From NCBI GenBank assembly GCA_913056425.1, contig CAJXLR010000070.1, positions 1 through 7,585 of the forward strand: DNA of 7,585 bases, written 5' to 3'. Position numbers and translations under genes: made by a program. Positions 4,748-7,585 of the stretch are shown in pieces. The notes beneath the pieces were generated by a model that worked only from the letters and a program-made list of their open reading frames with translations, was not told where the DNA came from and did no database searches. How positions within the stretch are numbered: the stretch's first letter is position 1; every line of letters begins with the position of its first letter. The stretch is from an uncultured Bacteroidota bacterium (GTDB lineage: Bacteria; Bacteroidota; Bacteroidia; NS11-12g; UBA9320).

Positions 4748-6865
4748 ATGGCGAAGAATAAGAACGAAGAGACCGGTGTAATTCTGAAGATCCAGAAGCA
4801 AACAGGTTGTTTACTGTTTGTAATTGGAGCGGCGATGTTAGCATTCGTGTTAACCGACGTATTGAAGAACGGACCTGGTGGTCTAACCGGAGGAGGCGAA
4901 TCTGTTGGCGAGATTGCAGGTGAAACTGTTTCATATCAAGAGTTAATGGAAGGTGTGGAAGAGTTGAAAGTGATCTATCAAGGATCTCAAATCGACGAAG
5001 CATCCCTACGTGAGCAAGCTTGGAATCAAATCATTCAGGAAAGAATAATCAAAACGGAACACCGTGAGCTTGGAATCACAATGAGTGAGTCTGAATTGGA
5101 AGACGCACTTTTTGTAAATCCGGACCCAATGGTTATCAGAAACTTCACGAACCCGCAAACCAACCAGTTTGATCCGGCGATGTTGCGTGACTTCTTGGAG
5201 GTTCAGATTTTGGATGATCCGGATAAGTATAACAACTACATGAACTTCCTTGAAAACCCGTTGCGTGAAATGCGTGATGGGCAGAAGTATGAAGGCATGG
5301 TAGCAGCCGGGATTTACTCAACAAAACTTGACGCTAAGGCAGAGTTTAAGAAAGAGAGTGAGAAGGTTGCGGCGATGGTTGTTGGACTGCCTTACACGTT
5401 AATCTCTGATTCGACAATCGAATACGACGATGGTGACTTGAAGAAGTTCTTGAGCGAAAACGCGAGCGACTACAAACAACTGGCTACACGTGATATCGAT
5501 TTTGTGGTAATGAACATTTTCGCTTCGTCGGAGGATACGGCATATACCCGCAAGACCGTTGAAGAGTACAAAGAAGAGTTCAAGAAGACAAAGCGCGATA
5601 GTTCATTTGTTATGGCGAAGCGTTCTTCAAGACCTTATACAGGTGAGTATGTACGAAGAGGATCTTCAGATTTGCCAAAAGAAGTTGAAGACTTTATCTA
5701 TTCGGCTGACTCGGGAACTGTTAGTGATGTCATTTTCAGCGATGGCAGCTTTGGTTTATACAAGGTTTTAGGAACAAAAGAGGATAGTGTTTCGCTTATG
5801 AGAGCACGACACGTACTCGTTCCGGTAGGTGATGATTCTGAGGCGGAAGCACGAAAAATCATGGCTGATATTCGTGCAGGTCGTACATCATTTGAAGAAG
5901 CTGCAAAAGACAATTTTGATCGAAGCGGAACAAATGGGGGAGACCTTGGATGGATTCAAAAGGAAGGATTTAACATCCTGGTACCACAAGAAGTAAAAGA
6001 CAAAGTGCTTGAGTCTAACAAGGGAGACATGTTTGTGGTGAAGTCAACCAAAGGATACCATGTAGTTGAAGTAACCGATGGGCCATTTAGAAAGTTGGTG
6101 AAGTTTGCTGCAATTGTTAAGCCGGTGGTACCAGGTGAGGCATCTGATCGAGAAGTTGAGCGTTTGGCTGGTGAAATCCAATATCGCGCTCAGAACGAGG
6201 ATGACTTTGTTGCTTTGTCTGAAGAACTAGGACAAAATGTTCGTGAAGCAAAGAAGATTGCACTTGGTAACCCAACGGTACCGGGTGTACCAGATGCGAC
6301 TGAGATAGCGCGCTGGTTGTTCAATGATAAAACACGTGTTGGTGATGTATCGGACGTAATAGCCCTTCCAGATCGCTACATCGTTGCCAAATGTACAGGT
6401 ATTCGCGAGAAAGGAACCGCGAAGCTTGACGATGTTCGTGATGAAGTAATTCAAGCATACGTAAGAAACGAGAAGGGTGCAGTATTAGCTGAGCGATTAA
6501 ATGATGCACTGGCAAAAAGTACGGACCCTGAAGCCGTTGCTTCTGCTGTGAATTCAACCGCAAGTTTGGCACCGGCAGTGAACATGATGGCTGCGCAAGT
6601 TGCCGGAATCGGAGCTGAGCCTAAGGTAGCCGGAACAGTATTAGGTTTGAAGGAAGGACAACACTCTAGCCCAATCAAAGGAACAGGTGGAGTATACGTT
6701 GTTTGGAATAAAGGTGCAGTAGAAACAGGTGAAGAAGGAAACTTCAACGCGGATGATCTAAGACTACAAATGACCGAAAGAACAAAAGGCCAAATGGGTG
6801 ATATTGTTCTAGATGCATTGAGAGACAAAGGGAATATTGTAGACAAGCGCTACAACTTCTTCTAA
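4748..6865 (+). CDS. Membrane-anchored parvulin-type peptidyl-prolyl isomerase (SurA/PpiD-like)
   Basis: This foldase would catalyse cis-trans isomerisation of X-Pro bonds and chaperone exported or outer-membrane proteins in the periplasm. It has 705 residues from ATG 4748 (MAKNKNEETGVILKIQKQTG). A TTG 16 codons upstream is in frame but gives no better N-terminus. Residues 21-38 form one transmembrane helix after a basic stretch, so the protein is probably tethered to the inner membrane with the bulk in the periplasm, like PpiD. Residues 50-200 resemble the SurA N-terminal helical chaperone region, including REQAWNQIIQERI. Residues 350-443 are a well-preserved parvulin domain with RARHVLV at the start, NGGDLGW at 396-402 and GYHVVEV at the end. 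Degenerate parvulin-like segments appear around 245-341 and 450-551. The length matches Bacteroidota homologues of about 700 residues. A strong terminator ends the gene. The symbol ppiD is often applied, but orthology is not proven here. Confidence 0.9.
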   Translation: MAKNKNEETGVILKIQKQTGCLLFVIGAAMLAFVLTDVLKNGPGGLTGGGESVGEIAGETVSYQELMEGVEELKVIYQGSQIDEASLREQAWNQIIQERIIKTEHRELGITMSESELEDALFVNPDPMVIRNFTNPQTNQFDPAMLRDFLEVQILDDPDKYNNYMNFLENPLREMRDGQKYEGMVAAGIYSTKLDAKAEFKKESEKVAAMVVGLPYTLISDSTIEYDDGDLKKFLSENASDYKQLATRDIDFVVMNIFASSEDTAYTRKTVEEYKEEFKKTKRDSSFVMAKRSSRPYTGEYVRRGSSDLPKEVEDFIYSADSGTVSDVIFSDGSFGLYKVLGTKEDSVSLMRARHVLVPVGDDSEAEARKIMADIRAGRTSFEEAAKDNFDRSGTNGGDLGWIQKEGFNILVPQEVKDKVLESNKGDMFVVKSTKGYHVVEVTDGPFRKLVKFAAIVKPVVPGEASDREVERLAGEIQYRAQNEDDFVALSEELGQNVREAKKIALGNPTVPGVPDATEIARWLFNDKTRVGDVSDVIALPDRYIVAKCTGIREKGTAKLDDVRDEVIQAYVRNEKGAVLAERLNDALAKSTDPEAVASAVNSTASLAPAVNMMAAQVAGIGAEPKVAGTVLGLKEGQHSSPIKGTGGVYVVWNKGAVETGEEGNFNADDLRLQMTERTKGQMGDIVLDALRDKGNIVDKRYNFF

Positions 6866-6884
6866 TCGAACTCAACGATATTTG

Positions 6885-6915
6885 AAGCTCTCCGCATGCG
6901 GGGAGCTTTTTTTTT
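6885..6915 (+). terminator. Strong Rho-independent terminator after the foldase gene
   Basis: Bases 6885-6908 form a stem of ten pairs (one G-T) closed by a CATG loop, beginning AAGCTC and ending GAGCTT. It runs directly into nine T residues (6907-6915). It lies 20 nt after the foldase stop codon and ends only 4 nt before the next start codon. The upstream A/T-rich arm is not a good U-tract for the minus strand, so it acts mainly on plus-strand transcription. Confidence 0.92.
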
Positions 6916-6919
6916 GACT

Positions 6920-7585
6920 ATGGCAAACTTGGTATTACTTCATGGTTTTTGTGAAACCTCAGACATGTGGTCGGATATAACTCCACAGTTGATGTCGGAA
7001 GGACATCAGGTAACTTGTATAGATTTACCGGGGTTTGGAGAGAATAGAAACTGTGAGTCGTCAATAGTTGGTATGGCCAATTATGTAAGGGGCGTTTTAT
7101 CACAAAAGGTTATAACTGACCCTGTTGTTCTCGGTCATTCGATGGGTGGGTATGTGGCTTTAGAAATGTTAAGTCAGAAACCCGGAGAGTTTAAAGGAAT
7201 TGGTTTGATTCACTCTCATGCTGCCGCGGATTCGGAAGACAAAAAGGCAAATAGAAATAAGTCAATATCGTTTGTACAGAAACATGGGACCAAAGAATTC
7301 CTGGACCTATTCCCAAATCAGTTGGTTGCACCACACCGAGTTTCAGATTTGGATTTAATGGATCGTGTACAATCACTCGTTATAAAGACTCGTTCAGAAG
7401 CGATAATAGCTGCTTCGAAGGCGATGCGTGACCGACCGGAGCGAATAAGCCTCCTTAATCGCGTTGAAACACCCATTTTGTGGTTAGTTGGTGAACAAGA
7501 CGGTTTTGTTACAGTTTCAGAAATCTACCAACAGGTAAGTAAAGCACGACGATCTATGCTTGAAGTATTGCCCAATGTAGGGCAT
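6920..7585 (+). CDS. Alpha/beta-fold hydrolase, 3' end outside window
   Basis: An open frame from ATG 6920 runs 222 codons to the window edge without a stop. It has the core of the alpha/beta hydrolase (AB_hydrolase_1/6) family: LVLLHGF at residues 4-10 (oxyanion HG), IDLPGFGEN at 34-42, the nucleophile elbow GHSMGG with Ser74, GEQDGFV at 191-197 with the likely acid Asp194, and LPNVGH with His222. All three members of a Ser-Asp-His triad are therefore present, and the window stops exactly at the histidine codon. Family members are about 250-270 residues, so roughly 30 residues are missing. There is no signal peptide, so it should be cytoplasmic. The substrate cannot be told; the cap (about 100-175) is helical and polar. 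Relatives include esterases, MenH-like and BioH-like enzymes. The start is fixed because the LLHGF strand follows at once. It sits 4 nt after the preceding U-tract and has no normal ribosome-binding site. Confidence 0.9.
   Translation, partial: MANLVLLHGFCETSDMWSDITPQLMSEGHQVTCIDLPGFGENRNCESSIVGMANYVRGVLSQKVITDPVVLGHSMGGYVALEMLSQKPGEFKGIGLIHSHAAADSEDKKANRNKSISFVQKHGTKEFLDLFPNQLVAPHRVSDLDLMDRVQSLVIKTRSEAIIAASKAMRDRPERISLLNRVETPILWLVGEQDGFVTVSEIYQQVSKARRSMLEVLPNVGH

Noticed and set aside
4796..4861. Lipoprotein signal in the foldase (Cys21 before a hydrophobic stretch)
   Set aside because: The cysteine comes before the hydrophobic helix, not after it, so it is not a lipobox. The helix is a membrane anchor.
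6451..6846. 131-codon minus-strand open frame inside the foldase gene
   Set aside because: It mirrors the codon pattern of a well-supported parvulin gene. Its Ser/Pro/Ala-rich translation shows no domain.
1..7585. Mobile element, CRISPR array, tRNA or defence system
   Set aside because: I saw no long direct or inverted repeats, no spaced repeat units, no transposase or integrase motifs, no tRNA-like cloverleaf and no nuclease or effector domains on either strand.

Overview
The window looks like ordinary chromosome from a free-living Bacteroidota bacterium, probably of the Flavobacteriales. This is an inference from protein style. The dihydroorotase tail resembles the Bacteroidota type. One secreted protein ends in a domain resembling a type IX secretion (T9SS) type A sorting domain. 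The peptidyl-prolyl isomerase is the long, membrane-anchored SurA/PpiD-like form of that phylum. Strong Shine-Dalgarno sequences are absent before the starts. GC is moderate and looks even throughout. I see no mobile element, tRNA, rRNA, CRISPR array or phage gene.

Layout. (1) Positions 1-212, plus strand: the last 69 codons of dihydroorotase (pyrC). (2) A convergent junction with a terminator (211-236) whose U-tract lies on the minus strand. (3) Positions 279-2931, minus strand: a two-gene unit. Upstream is a 701-residue secreted, cysteine-containing protein with a putative T9SS-like C-terminal domain. Downstream, overlapping it by 8 nt, is a 184-residue cysteine-rich putative lipoprotein. 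I recognise neither as a characterised family. (4) A divergent 119-bp intergenic region. (5) Positions 3051-4655, plus strand: a secreted protein with six Asp-box (BNR) motifs, a sialidase-like beta-propeller, and a very basic C-terminal domain. (6) Positions 4748-6865, plus strand: a periplasmic, membrane-anchored parvulin-type peptidyl-prolyl isomerase, closed by a strong terminator (6885-6915). (7) Positions 6920-7585, plus strand: an alpha/beta hydrolase. It starts 4 nt after the terminator U-tract and is cut by the window end exactly at its catalytic histidine codon.

Functional reading. The central theme is the cell envelope and secretion: two exported proteins and a lipoprotein sit beside an envelope foldase. 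pyrC and the hydrolase are housekeeping or metabolic flanks. No physical or regulatory link between the minus-strand pair and the propeller gene is shown by the sequence beyond their divergent arrangement.

The best candidate for something undescribed is the overlapping minus-strand pair (cysteine-containing T9SS-like cargo plus cysteine-rich lipoprotein). I found no clear evidence of a new multi-gene system such as a defence island or biosynthetic cluster.
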